Source: Romanomermis culicivorax
Taxonomy: Eukaryota; Nematoda; Enoplea; Mermithida; Mermithidae
DNA length: 64,000 nt
Assembly: GCA_963922205.1 (NCBI GenBank)
Contig: CAWUHX010000255.1
Location: forward strand, 248,001-312,000
Direction of reading: 5' to 3'
A model generated the notes under the pieces. It was not told the origin of the DNA and did not search any database. It saw nothing but the letters and a program-made list of their open reading frames with translations. This document shows positions 34,301 through 46,600 of this stretch, piece after piece. The position numbers were made by a program, and so were the translations under genes. Within the stretch, counting starts at the first letter, position 1, and each line of letters opens with the position of its first letter.

Positions 34301-36470
34301 GACATTAATACAAGTTTCATATGGTGAATATTATTATAATTCCTAAACTCATAAAAAATAAAATTTGCGGGGCTACAGTATCCCAAAGTTTGGAATTTTC
34401 ATATTTTTTAGCATTTTTCTATCTATTTACGTGACTTGAGATATATTGGCCTAGGCATTTAGCAATTTTATTACTGACTGTGTAACTGATACAGAATACA
34501 ATGCTCTATAATGTAGTATGAAACTGTTCTCCGAATTTTGCTATTTACACTTTTTAAGAGGTTTTAAAATGTCAAAAATCAGACTATAAAAATGGTGAAA
34601 ATGCAGGTTTCCCTCCACCAAAATGACTATATGTACTGCTGAAGTCAACAGCACCCAAAGTTTCCCTATACATATGATGTCTGGTAGTTGCATACAAAAA
34701 ATTTCTGAAGTTCGTGTACTCCTAGGGTGTTGAATCTGCAAAAATCTACTACAGTTGATAAATTTTAATTTTCAATTTTTAATCAATAAATGTTTACTTT
34801 TCTCATAATTTCATGTTGAAGTTGAGATGATAGGGAATTATTGGAAGCTTGAACATAAATAGAAAAACGAAGCATCACAAGCATCCAAAGCAATCAGTTT
34901 GGAGCAATTCACTTTCCATCTGCAAATTTGCATCATATAGTGTTGGGTCGTTCATAGCTTCAGCTTCATCTTCTTCACACAAACTGTTTACTTCAGCAGG
35001 ATCATAGTATGTCCCTTGGTCTTCACGACAGTGACTTGCTTCCCGTGACCAGAAGCTTGCAATTTGTTGGCTTGTTAGAAATTCATCATTGGAAAATTGT
35101 CCATTTTTGCGCATCAGCCTGGATATCATTTCAGCATCAAATTTTTGTTTGAGACAGATTCCTTCATCAAATCTGCTCAGTAGAAACTGCTTCAGCTTTG
35201 CTGTGAGCATTCTACACCTTCTTTGACTTTTGTGTGCTGATCCTTTTTCTACAATATTTGTTCTATCTGCAGCATAGAAAGCTATTGCAATGACTGCATC
35301 ACTATCTTGTGATAGTGGATCAAATACATGTATGCAAGTCCTGGAGTAGAGCTCTCCGCTGAAATTAGCTAGGAAGTATGTAATATGCCAAGGTATCCCT
35401 ACAGCCACTGATCTATAGAAATTTTATAGCTTAATCTTGCATGAATATTTCATCATCCTGTAAACAAGTAATCAAATCACCCCAAGACATATCTTGGTGC
35501 ACTGCATGGAGAAATTTTTTGCACAAAACTAGCAGACATCCTAATATATCCACTTTATAGGGAAATTATGGGTGTTTTTGGCTTTAGCAGTGCATATAGT
35601 CATTTTTGTGGAGAGAAACCTGCATTTTCACCATTTTTACAGTCTGATTTTTGACATTTTAAAACTTGCTAAAAAGTGTAAAATGCACAATTCGGAAAAT
35701 ATTTTCATACCAAATTATAGAGCATTGTATTTTGTATCAGTTACACAATTAATAATAAAATGTCTAAATGCCTAGACTGATATATCTCAAGTCACGTAAA
35801 TAGACAGAAAAATGCTAAAAAATGTGAAAATTTCAAACTTTGGGATACTGTAGCACCGCGAATTTTATTTTTCTATAAGTTTGGGTATCATACTAATATT
35901 CACCATACGAAACTAGTATTACTGTCTCATTTTAAAAATAAATCAAGCTCTAGTAGTTCCACAGTGGAGGTCAGAACTTCCAGAAAATACAATTTTCAAA
36001 CTTCAGGTTGTGCGACCCTCTAGCAGTACATGAATTTCCTAAATTTTTTGTCAGCAGGTAGAAGACATCATAAGCTATTTAATGTATAAGGAATTTTTTG
36101 GTCCTTCTTAGCTTTAGCAGTATATATGGTGATTTTTGGGAAAAAGAAGACAATTTTCACTCTTAAAATTTGATGTTTCAAGCGCCACTGTATTCCTAAT
36201 AAGCACTTTACACTAATGAATCCTACAGTAAATTGTGGCCCATCCATTGGCAAAATATTGGGTAAATTTTTAGAACAAGATGTCTGACGTACCTAAACTT
36301 GCAAAAGTTGAAAGGAGTGTATGTCTAAAATCGAAAACATCGAAAATTTTCAACTTTCGTCTTACTGTAGCTATGCGAGTTTTGATTTTCAGACAAAATG
36401 AATATCATTTTCGTTCCTAGCGCATCAAGTTACACCAAATGTGTGATTTTCAGGTAGGGTTAATTTTAGC
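34130..36470. repeat. Large palindrome overlapping the MULE region
   Basis: Left arm about 34130-34780, right arm about 35540-36460, inverted. Shared words include GGTGTAACTTGATGCGCTAGGAAC (here split), TTCCACAGTGGAGGTC, CTACAGTATCCCAAAGTTTG, GTGACTTGAGATATAT and TCAAAAATCAGACT. The loop holds the ORF 34875-35414. The arms include the MULE exon VVPQWRSELPEN, so the inversion or duplication involved coding DNA. Confidence 0.75.
34875..35414 (-). CDS. Transposon-associated protein C-terminus (EFLTSQQIASFWSR type)
   Basis: Open frame from a CTATAG acceptor-like site to TGA, about 179 codons. Residues near 80-125 read DEGICLKQKFDAEMISRLMR followed by FSNDEFLTSQQIASFWSRE. This matches a C-terminal module (DAE..MR..F..DEYLTPQQI.GFFSR) that I know from uncharacterised, repeat-associated proteins of cnidarians, molluscs and other invertebrates. 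The tail is acidic. Function unknown. It is in the loop of the palindrome, upstream of and on the same strand as the MULE relic, so it may be its 5' part or a neighbouring element's gene. No frame break within it. Confidence 0.5.
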   Translation of the reverse strand, partial: RSVAVGIPWHITYFLANFSGELYSRTCIHVFDPLSQDSDAVIAIAFYAADRTNIVEKGSAHKSQRRCRMLTAKLKQFLLSRFDEGICLKQKFDAEMISRLMRKNGQFSNDEFLTSQQIASFWSREASHCREDQGTYYDPAEVNSLCEEDEAEAMNDPTLYDANLQMESELLQTDCFGCL

Positions 36471-36529
36471 TTATCACAAGAAAGCTGAATCCTCTCAGAA
36501 ATCATGTCTTAACACATCTGACAAATCTA

Positions 36530-37395
36530 TACTCAATTTCAAAGTGATTTAGATACTATTACTCAATGGGCTACAAATTGGTAGCTGAATATTTCTTATT
36601 CTAAATGTTCTGTCCTTTATATAGGGCTTAACAATCCAAAAAAACAATATAAATTAGAAATGAAATGTTCTGACTCGGCTGTAAAAGATCTTGGTGTTTA
36701 CATTAGCAATGACATATCTTCTGGGTTACATTTTGAAAACATAGCATCTAAAGCAACTGGGATTTTCAGTTTATTACGTAAAGTATTTTTCTCCAAAAAT
36801 ACCTGCCTGTTAGCCAAAGCATTTGAAACTTATGTTAGACCTATATTCGAGTATGGCTTTCTTGTTCGGAATCCTTATCAAATTTCTGATATTAATAAAC
36901 TTAAAAAAATTCAACGCAATTTTACCAAACAAATTCTTTGGGATCTCGATTCAACATATTATGAAGATAGCTTGAGACGCCTTAATTTAGAACGGTTAGA
37001 AACAAGGAGAATACACATCGACTAATGTTTAATGTATAAAATTGTAAATAATCAAGCTTTACAATGTAGTGACTTTTCAGGCATCCTCATTTTAACACTA
37101 GAGCTTTTAAACAAAATAATTTTGGTGTTGAAAAATGTTAATTAAACTGTATTTATAACGATTTTTCAAACAGATGTGCCAGGATTTATAACATTTTACC
37201 TTCCGATATTAAAATGATTAAAAATTTTCAAAAATTTAAGAATTTGATAAAACAAATTGACTATAGCGATTTTCTAGAGGGGCGCACGTAAGGGCTGTAG
37301 CGTCTTTTTACTAATCCATTATTTATCTTTCCAGTTATAATTTATTTTTCCACTAATTTATTTGTTTTGTTTTTTCATCGACATACTCAAATGAA
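36530..37395 (+). pseudogene. LINE (non-LTR) reverse transcriptase C-terminal fragment
   Basis: ORF 36660-37025 plus flanks read DLGVYISNDISSGLHFENIA, SKATGIFSLLRK, YVRPIFEYG, NPYQISDINKLKKIQRNFT and LRRLNLERLETRRI. This is the post-catalytic 'thumb' region typical of CR1/Jockey-type LINEs. Upstream in frame, DLDTITQWATNW is followed by a TAG stop; downstream, LMYKIVNNQ continues. The catalytic FADD part is absent. The 3' sequence runs straight into (ATT)n, consistent with a microsatellite tail, so this is probably a 5'-truncated copy. Confidence 0.85.
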
Positions 37396-37396
37396 A

Positions 37397-37661
<265 letters not shown>

Positions 37662-37859
37662 ATGCAAATCTGATTGAAAGTTCTGCAAAATATGTTAGCC
37701 AAAAGAAGCTAGAAATACATTTAGTTAACATCTGCGGCATCATAGTTTGAAGATGCTCCCAGGCGCCTTATTTATCCATTTCACTTATTTTACCATGCCA
37801 TTTATTCGCACATGGAAATCTCAGGAAAAATGTGAAATGCTAAGTAGGGAAATATTTAT

Positions 37860-39650
37860 GTCACACTATAGAGCATGTGGATCCTGCATCTAATGAATGC
37901 TCAACGATGAAGTTACGTCATTACCAGGCTGATATATCTCAAGTCTCTTTGAAAAACATCAAAATGTTCGAAAATTTCCACATTTGGGGTTCTGTAGCTG
38001 TTCGAATTCTGTTTTTTATGCGGATTGATTGTTATCTTGATATTCAGAATATAAAATTTTTTTATAATGTCTTGAAATTTTTCATTGCAATTTTTTCATA
38101 ATAGAGGTTTCAATTCTCAGGAAATGCAAAACGATAGAATGTTGTTCGAACTCCAAGTTCTGAGACTTGTGCATGGATTTTGGTACTTTTTGTCTGCAGG
38201 CAGAGGACATCGTAAGATATCTATTGCATAGAGATTTTTTTGGTGCTTCTGAGCTTCAGCGGTAGGTATTGTAATTTTTGTGGAAAAATCTGAAAACTTT
38301 TGCGCCTAAAATTTAATTTTTCAAGCTCTGCTGTATTCTAAATGCACTTTATACTCGTGGTTTCTTCAGTATATTGTAGCCCATACATTTGACTCATCTC
38401 ATTTTTTAGCATTAGTCTGGTACAGTTGGGATGACGGAGATGGTCAGGGTAACGAGACAGTTGAAATAAAGGGACAATCGGGGTAACAGGACACAATCAT
38501 TAAAAAAATAATTTTCTGTCTTATGTGAAATATCGTTTAGCAGCAAGTGGGAAAAATATGAAATAGTACTAGCCTTCCACTTATAATATTTACAAGTATT
38601 TAAAAAAAACGATTTAGCCCATATGCTTTGAAATTAAAGTCAATCAGAAGGTTAAGCTGTAGAAAAATGCTCAATGCTAGAGCAGTGTCGTCACCAATAA
38701 TCATACCTGTAATTTAGGGACAGATTGGGGGCCTTCCCCCCAACTCGGCCTGACCTAGAGCCCAAATGCTGGGACCTTCATCCCAACTCGAAAAAATTTG
38801 GCAAAAAATTAAATTTTTTGACTTTTTCGTTTAGAGATTTCCGCATTTTTTCGAAATTTTTGGCCATTTTTCGACTATTTTGGAAATACCCAAGATTTTG
38901 GGGAAAATGAGTATCCCGATCCCAAAACTTTGGAACCATCATCTCCAACCGACTGGAGGTATTACAATGCCAATAATGCACTATTCCATCTAGAACTTCT
39001 GACCATTTGACTATGTTCTTGAACAGAATTCGCGTGTTGAGTTTATAACAAAAATCGATTGGAAAACACTGCTGAAGTGTTCAGTTCTAATCAAATAAGC
39101 TCAGTGGGATTGATTTCAATTAGTTCTGAGCAAGCTTTGAAATTTTTGAAAATTCTGAATTCGTAAAATTTAAAATTTGGAAGCAAATTCAAAAAAATTC
39201 TACAAGTGTCAATCGCGGAAGTATCTTCATGTACTGCGGGTCACACAATCCGGAGTTTGAACACTATCTTGTAATTGCATTTTCTGGTAATTGCGACCTC
39301 CACCGTGGAACTATTACAGATTCATTAGTTTCAAAACTGAGATATTAAGATAAGTTTCGTATGATGAATATTGGGACAATTCTCAAACTCATAAAAAATA
39401 AAATTCGCAGGGCTACGGTATCCCAAAGTTTGGAATGTTGGTATTTTTTAGCATTTTTTCTGTCTATTTAGGAGACTTGAGATATGTCGGCCTAGCCAAA
39501 AATTAACTTTATTATTGACTGTCCATTTGATACAGAATACAATGCGCTATAATGTGCTAGGAAAATGTTTTCTGAATTTTGAATTTTTTTTTATTTTTTA
39601 CTCATCACAGCTATCTGTATAAGAAGCTAAATTTTCTCAGACATTGTCTC
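37860..39650. repeat. Second palindrome of the same family
   Basis: Left arm about 37860-38400 is related to 35700-36280 in the same orientation; right arm about 39230-39640 is related to 34240-34560. Shared landmarks: GATATATCTCAAGTC / GACTTGAGATATGTC, GGTATCCCAAAGTTTGGAAT, TTGCATTTTCTGGTAATT and GTGGAACTA. More diverged than the palindrome at 34130. Confidence 0.65.
38702..38969. mobile_element. hAT-like MITE, CATACCTGTA ends, 268 bp
   Basis: Starts CATACCTGTAATTTAGGG and ends GGAGGTATTACAATG, between exact 8-bp repeats CCAATAAT (38694-38701 and 38970-38977). Inserted in the loop of the palindrome 37860-39650. It has GGGGGCC..CCCCCC near the left end. Confidence 0.88.
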
Positions 39651-39654
39651 TTAA

Positions 39655-40050
39655 GCTAAGGTAACACACAAGATATAAACATGTAACTATACTCCATCCA
39701 TTTTGAAATGATGGGTGCAGCGATCAAATGAAAGTAAGTCCAATACGAGAAAAACTAGTAAGCATAGTATTGTAATCACTGAAAAAAATTTTGGTCAATG
39801 AGCTACGAACCAAACAGAGCTGAAAATTTCTTTCAGTAACTTGATTAAGAGATCGAAAATTCTCCAGTAGAACTTAAGTATTGACTGGAGTATAATACAG
39901 TGTGAAGTTTTCTAGAAAGTGAAAACTGCACATCAATTTGAATTAACATTTCAAAAATCAAAAAACTACCTAATGTGACGGAAGATAGACGTTACACAAC
40001 ATTTCAGAGTATAACTTTTCGAATAAGCATTTTCTTTAAATTAATTGTAA
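39655..40050. other. No recognisable gene
   Basis: AT-rich DNA between the second palindrome and the MITE at 40063. No coding or repeat signal seen. Confidence 0.4.
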
Positions 40051-40062
40051 TTTCAGGACTTT

Positions 40063-40258
40063 AAGCCCTATCCAGAAGTAAAAAATCCTAGGATTTTTGT
40101 CGGCGACAGTCGGCGACTCTATGGAATGAATGGGCAATTTACAGAAAGCTCAATTCAGAAGTGAAAAAGTCCTAGGATTTTAAAGTCCTAGGAGTCACCG
40201 ACAGTTGGCGACAGTCGGTGACGATACCGTCGGCGACTGCACTTCTGAATTGGGCTTT
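40063..40258. mobile_element. MITE, AAGCCCWATYCAGAAGT ends, about 195 bp
   Basis: Left AAGCCCTATCCAGAAGTA, right ACTTCTGAATTGGGCTTTA. Interior rich in GTCGGCGACAGTCGGCGACT and TCCTAGGATTTT words, each also present inverted. It ends about 350 bp upstream of the start codon of the protease gene. TTA or TA flanks are possible. Confidence 0.75.
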
Positions 40259-40611
40259 ACCGGATTTTCAATTGATAATGTTCCAAAACTCTTCAGGTCA
40301 GCCGAATATAATAATTTGAAATCAGTTCGCTTCTTCCAACAATGTTATGATTTCAAATCGTCTTTCTGTTATTCGTCAAAAAGGCACATAGCAGATTGTA
40401 TAACCAAAATGTGCAGGCGGCTTTCCTTCGATCTTACAGGAATTAGCGGTTATTTTCACGTGCTCCCTATTTTCACGTGCTTTTCATGCTCCCATTTTCA
40501 GAGTATGAGAGTATTTTCATTAAAAAAACGAACACAACATTTGCTGAGCAGTAGAAACAACAATCAGAAACAACAATCACAAGATGCAGTGATTGTTGGA
40601 AATGTGATAAT

Positions 40612-43600
40612 ATGTTGCACCTTGTGTCGTCGTTTCTGCTATGCTGCACTGATATTTTGAAGGCGAGTTCACAATTGCAAATCTGCGTCTTCGTTGAATT
40701 TTCACTTTTTTAGGTCAACAGTCAGCCCACAAAATTAAGTGTTCAATACACCGAGAAAAATATCACGTTTTGTGAAGTAGAAGCTCACCACAGTTTCTAC
40801 GTCTACAATCCTTTGGCCCGTTTGTTGATTGAAAATCGATATGACTGCATTTTGGCATGTAGTTATCACAGGCTGTGCGAAGCCTCAAATTTCGTAACGG
40901 AAGCGAATTTGTGCTTTTTGCATGGTTCTAAACCCAAGAGAATGAAACAAGTGATTGGGAGCAATCTTGTACCGAGTGTTCTTTCCATATTGTACTGTGG
41001 TGAGATGGCTAAAAGAAATAAAAATCTGACGCAGGTGAAAGTAATGTTTCAGGTAAAGACACCGCTCCCAGCATAGACCAAGCCGCTGGAATACCTGCTG
41101 AAACCTGTGGAATATCTCATTTCCCAGCTGGTGATTCAACGAGTGACGGACATCACAGATTTCGACGTATTTTAGGAGGATTCATCTCACGACCATATGC
41201 CTATCCGTGGACTGGTGTAGTGATACGAAATAACTTCCGCATTTGCAGTCTTTTCCTAGTGACCAGAAATCAGAATGACAAGTCTACCAAATGGGGCGTA
41301 TCAGCGGCTCATTGTTTTAGGGATAAAAAGTAGATAGTTGTCATTGTGAAAAGGGAATACAGCATAAATTTAAACTCAAAATACTGTGGAACCATGAAAG
41401 GTATACATATTCGAAGACAAATAGCCAATAAGGATGATTTTCTGTAAATAAAATTTTAAAACGATGAGATATGAGACGGGAACTGTAATAGGAAATGTAA
41501 TAAATTCGGAGCGGAGAAAGCGAAAACACGGTGAAAATTTTTCTGTGATGGTGAAAAGCAGGAAACACTCAACCCAAAAAACGGAACAAGAGAACTTTTT
41601 TGAGAAAAAAGAAAAACATAGACAAGACATAGAAAGCAAAACAGGTAGCATAGACTTTATGTCGTTCTTGAGCTCAATTTTTTCTTTGCATAGATATTCA
41701 GTCGAAGACTTTGGATTCTTATTTGGTATCCACGACCTTCGATTATCATTGCCTTATACGATCTATCGACGAGCCAATTCCATAGTTTTACATCCGAAAT
41801 TCACCGGATTATTCAACGATATAGCTCTGATCAAATTTGACAGAAAGATTGCATTCAATTTTTATATCAGACCCATTTGCTTACCCGAGAAACCAGAAAT
41901 TAAAGTCTCTAGTATGAATGCCTGCATGTTTTGTGGATGGGGCTCGACGAATTCTGGTGAGTGAAAAACGAAATCAGTTTGAAAAAGTCCGCGGTTGAAA
42001 GACGGTTAGTAAATATTCGATAAGTGATCCCGTAACAATGGTGGTCTTAACCTGATTACGTAGTCACATATCAATGAGAACTCCATGCTTATTTACCTGT
42101 AAAGCTGTATTCCATTACACGAGAATTCTTGTTAAATGAACGTAGAACACACAGGATAAAACCTCCGACGTGGAACCCCATACTTGAGTTTGCTAAAAAG
42201 TGATGTATATCCCAAAATGGTTTTCTATGAGAGTTTTACACTCTCCCCTAAATTTTACCCTGAATTTTCTTTTTTAGATCCTCCACCCAAAAAATTTTGG
42301 CTGGTCAAGCATAACCTCGAAATATATTTTGAAAAACAAACATTTTTTATCGATATTGCAGCAAGTGCTTAGTCAGGTAGCATCTTAGCAATAGAAATTG
42401 ACAAATATCCATTCTCTATTTGGCTTATGAAAGGCCCGATAATTGAGCTATGAGATTCAGCTCTCAATCCAGACGAAATTTTCATCGTAGTGTAAACTTG
42501 GTGTATGCTAATTCAAGTTTGAAGTATATTTCATCACTTTTTTCCCATATATGATTTTCACAAGTTGTAAAAAGTAGCATCCAACTTTTTGGAAAATCGC
42601 ATTCTATCGCAGAAATTACTTTTCAAACGCCATTTAGTCAAAAATTCTTCACTAAATGCGTTATATTTGGAAGCAGACAAGAACAACGCCGAAATTAAGG
42701 ATAAATCAGACAGCCGAAAAAATAACAAAGATTTTAAATGAGGTAAAATATTACATGCTACTTTAAGAATAGAACTGTCATCATAAAATCTGCATAATTT
42801 ATCGAACTTTATCCCGTGGAATCGAGAATTATAGTCTGTTTTTTATAAAATGCTTCCAAACAGACTAATGAGACAAATCAATACTGTCCTCAAAATCGTT
42901 TACATAAACTTCTTGCTTTAAAACTTTTCACTCGAAAAATTGGTAAAGGTTTGGTCAGCATGCTCACAAATTTCCAGCCCTACATGATATATTGTTAATT
43001 GGAAAATCGCAAAAATCTGTAATACTACTTGCTTTCCACTTTCGTTATTTGGAAGCTTTTCAAGAAAAACAGACTATAGTTATGTGCGAAGACAAGACGC
43101 AAAAGCATTCGTAATAATTGGAATATATCGCATTACGTTTTAAACCAAACTTTGGCTTCGCAAGATTTAGTATGAGTGAATGTAATGTTTGTTTTTCATC
43201 TTTCAACAGGAAAGTAAGATGAGCTGAGTGATTGTAATATGCGTATTAAAATATTGAACACGAATTTAACAAAAGTTAGCTAGACGGCGCGTAAACGAGT
43301 TGAAGTCAAGCAGTGTTAACGATTTAATACGAGTTAACTAACACATGTTAACGACTTAACATGTTGTAAAGTTAGCGCTCTTTATGCATACGGCCCTTGC
43401 TGTCTCGCAGAATTCTCTCAACTGTTATCTATTGGCTTCACACAGAAGTCGGAAAAAATATTCGTACACGAAGAGAAGCTAATAAGTGTAGTTTGATGAG
43501 AAGTTTTTTATAGCTGGAATTATCTTTCGCCCAAAATTCAAAGAGAAGAGTCGTCCCAGAAAGCTCAAGTTTTTCCTTCCAAGATCGGAAGAACAGATTA

Positions 43601-46600
43601 AAAAAAGGTATTTATGATCTAAAAACCCGTTAAAAATTGTCGTGCTGAAGGCAGCATGCGCCAAAAAAAATGATATTTCTAACCGTTTTGTTCGAAAATA
43701 ACCGTTTGCTATCAAAAAATAAAAACAAAAAATAAAAAATAAAAACAAAAAATAAAAAAAATTACCTTTTCCGCAATTTCTTTTTTCTCTTCTATTTCAA
43801 AAAGAGTCCGATGTCTAAGGCACATAGTTTTTTTTAGCATTTTACAAGCCATGGCTTGTTGGACTGACAAAATGGCTTGTAGAATTTTAGTCCAACAAGC
43901 CAAAATGGCTTGTCAGAATTTTTTTAGTCACGTGTTTGATCATATCGGATACAGAAAAGATGCATTTTGGTGCATTTTAGAAGGTCATAATCTCAAAATT
44001 TTCCGGCGCTTCGCGCTGGTTATAACTTAAATAAGCATTATTATTTATTTCCTAGCTCAGGCGCTGCTTCTAACATGTCTACCTTCATTTATCATTTAAT
44101 CTGTAATAGTTTTAATCATCTTAAACGTATTATCTCATGTTTTAATTGGTAATCTTTAATATTTCATCTTGATATTTAATGAAGATTCACATTTTTCGCT
44201 TGACACATTTTTTGAGAAAGATCAATACGTCAAGTCTGTAAATTTTTTGAAGTGATTATTCCTTTCTTAACGTAAAATCAATCCAAAAGCTTCATGGAAG
44301 TAGTTTTCGGAAATTTCTACTCTTCTTACTCATATCTTTTTGGCCAAGTTCATTAGAGTGTGTCAATAAATTAATGGTTTTAAAATTTTTCGAACATAAA
44401 ATTCCAGAAATCACGACCTTTGAACAGAAAATTCGAAACTAATTCTTCAAATAAGTGGTTGGAAAATTGATTTTCCAGCATCGCGGAATGTCAATACCCA
44501 AAAAAATTTTCCGGCGTTTCAGGCAGGAAAGATTAATAGCTTTTTTGGGCTCTCACTTGTCATCATAGAGGACTTAACTGTCGGTTTCTCATGTAATTCA
44601 AAGTCATTATGTTCTTGGATAGTTTGTTGGAGAATTTGTTCCACTATGCCTGTAGATTAGACTTCGATCAAACTCAAAAATTTCAAATGTTTCCTGAATT
44701 TTAATGAATTAACGGCTCTAAAATGTTATTGAATAAATGTTGAATGACATCTCTTTTTTGATCGATTGCCGTGATGCTCAATATATACATTTCTTTAAAA
44801 AATAACCTAGCATTGGAATTTATTCACGTATTATAAAATTGGCTTGCAAAAATTTTGAATGGCTTGTAAAATTTTGGGTCAACAAGCCACTTGGCTTGTG
44901 ACTCGTAGGTCAAAAAAACCCTGCTAAGGCATAGTGTTGTGTTTGTGCTTTATTACATGTGAATGAGCACATGTGTTCATCGTTCATCCGATGTTTTCAT
45001 CCTCGACAGAATACTCCAGGAACTGAAATGTTTGCTTGGATTTTCATATTCTAAGTTATACTACTATCGACAGAGATTTGAGAATGGAAGCATATCAATG
45101 ATATTAATTCATTAATAAAATATGTTTTTCTGAAAATTCACAGTGGCGTATCTTCAACCTGCATTCGCCAGACGACTATGCAAGCGTTCTGAAACGACTG
45201 CTTTACATATTCGACGACGGCAACCTCTATTCTTACAAGTTATATTTTTTCCATCCGAAATTTAAATCTCAGCATTCAAAATAGAATTTTCATGATATGA
45301 TTACAAAACATGATTGATGCTAAAAAATAATGATGGGCACAGCCACACATCAGCAGGAAAAAATCTGGGGAGGTCAGCCAAATGTAAAACAAAGTCTAAC
45401 CGCCCATGAGATCCCTATTCAGCATCTGATATTCAATCCATTGTATTTTATAACAGAAAAATCTTGCCTTCAATAAAAAGACAGACACTATCCAAGTCAG
45501 GTCAGTTGCCTATGTCGGGCAGGTCAACGTTTTTCTGGCTCCAGTACTACGCGTGAATGAATCTCTCCCATGCCGATGTATGGGACCAGCCTGTAGTACC
45601 TAAAAATGACTTGAATGGAAAATCTTTCTCAGAGGACCCCGGTGCATGTGCTCATATACTCGAGTGCATTGACAGTTCGACCATCAAGTCCAACATGCGA
45701 TTAATCTCATGGACATTGGACCGGAAATCCAGCATCGCATCAATTTGGAAATCCGCCTCACCCAAAGGACCATTCCACGTGAGATCGGTTTGTTCATCTA
45801 GCGACATTAGTTAGGATTGATTGTCTTCCAGTTTACAAAGCTTAAGCATAGGCATTAGTCAGCATAAGCCAGTTCCCTACTAGTGCAGCTTGAGCGTACT
45901 GAGAATTGACGATCGACCTATCAACTGCTTGCACTCACTAACCGAATTAGGTTCACCACTTGCACGGAGAAGACATAGTGGTACGATGCTATTATTTACG
46001 AGTGAAAAATTTATATTAGATTCGACCGCAAACTAAGATTGGAAAAGTCTATAAATAACAATTTAGCGCTTTGGAAATTATCAAGATGACTACTGTAGGC
46101 CAACAGATTTACCTCGTCTTCGTGATTATAATCTGTTTACTCCAACGTCCCGTTATGTGGAAGGTCTCGTTACCTTGAATAATGCATAAAACTCCCGTAA
46201 CCTCGAACAATGTTATTTTTTCAAAAAAGATTTTTGTGCTAAGCAGCCCTTACCCCGAACGCACAACTAAGTCTAAGCTAGTGCCTCCTGAGCCTAGCCT
46301 ATGTCTAAGCATAAGTCTAAGCCTTAGTCAGAACCTCATCCTAAGCCTGAGCCTAAGCCTAAGAAAGGTGAACATGAAATTTTGAAATTTCATGGAATTT
46401 TCATATTCACTGTACATCATTATTCGATGTAGTGCTATATTTCTACAGTCTGTTTTTCTTGCAATGCTTGTGAAAAAAGTGGTGAGCAAGTATCATTTTA
46501 CATTTCTGTAATTTCCAACTACACGATGCGTCCCATAGGACTGGAATTTTTCGAGCCCGCTCAAGTAATCCTCATCTATTTTTTGGAGCAAAAATTTTAC

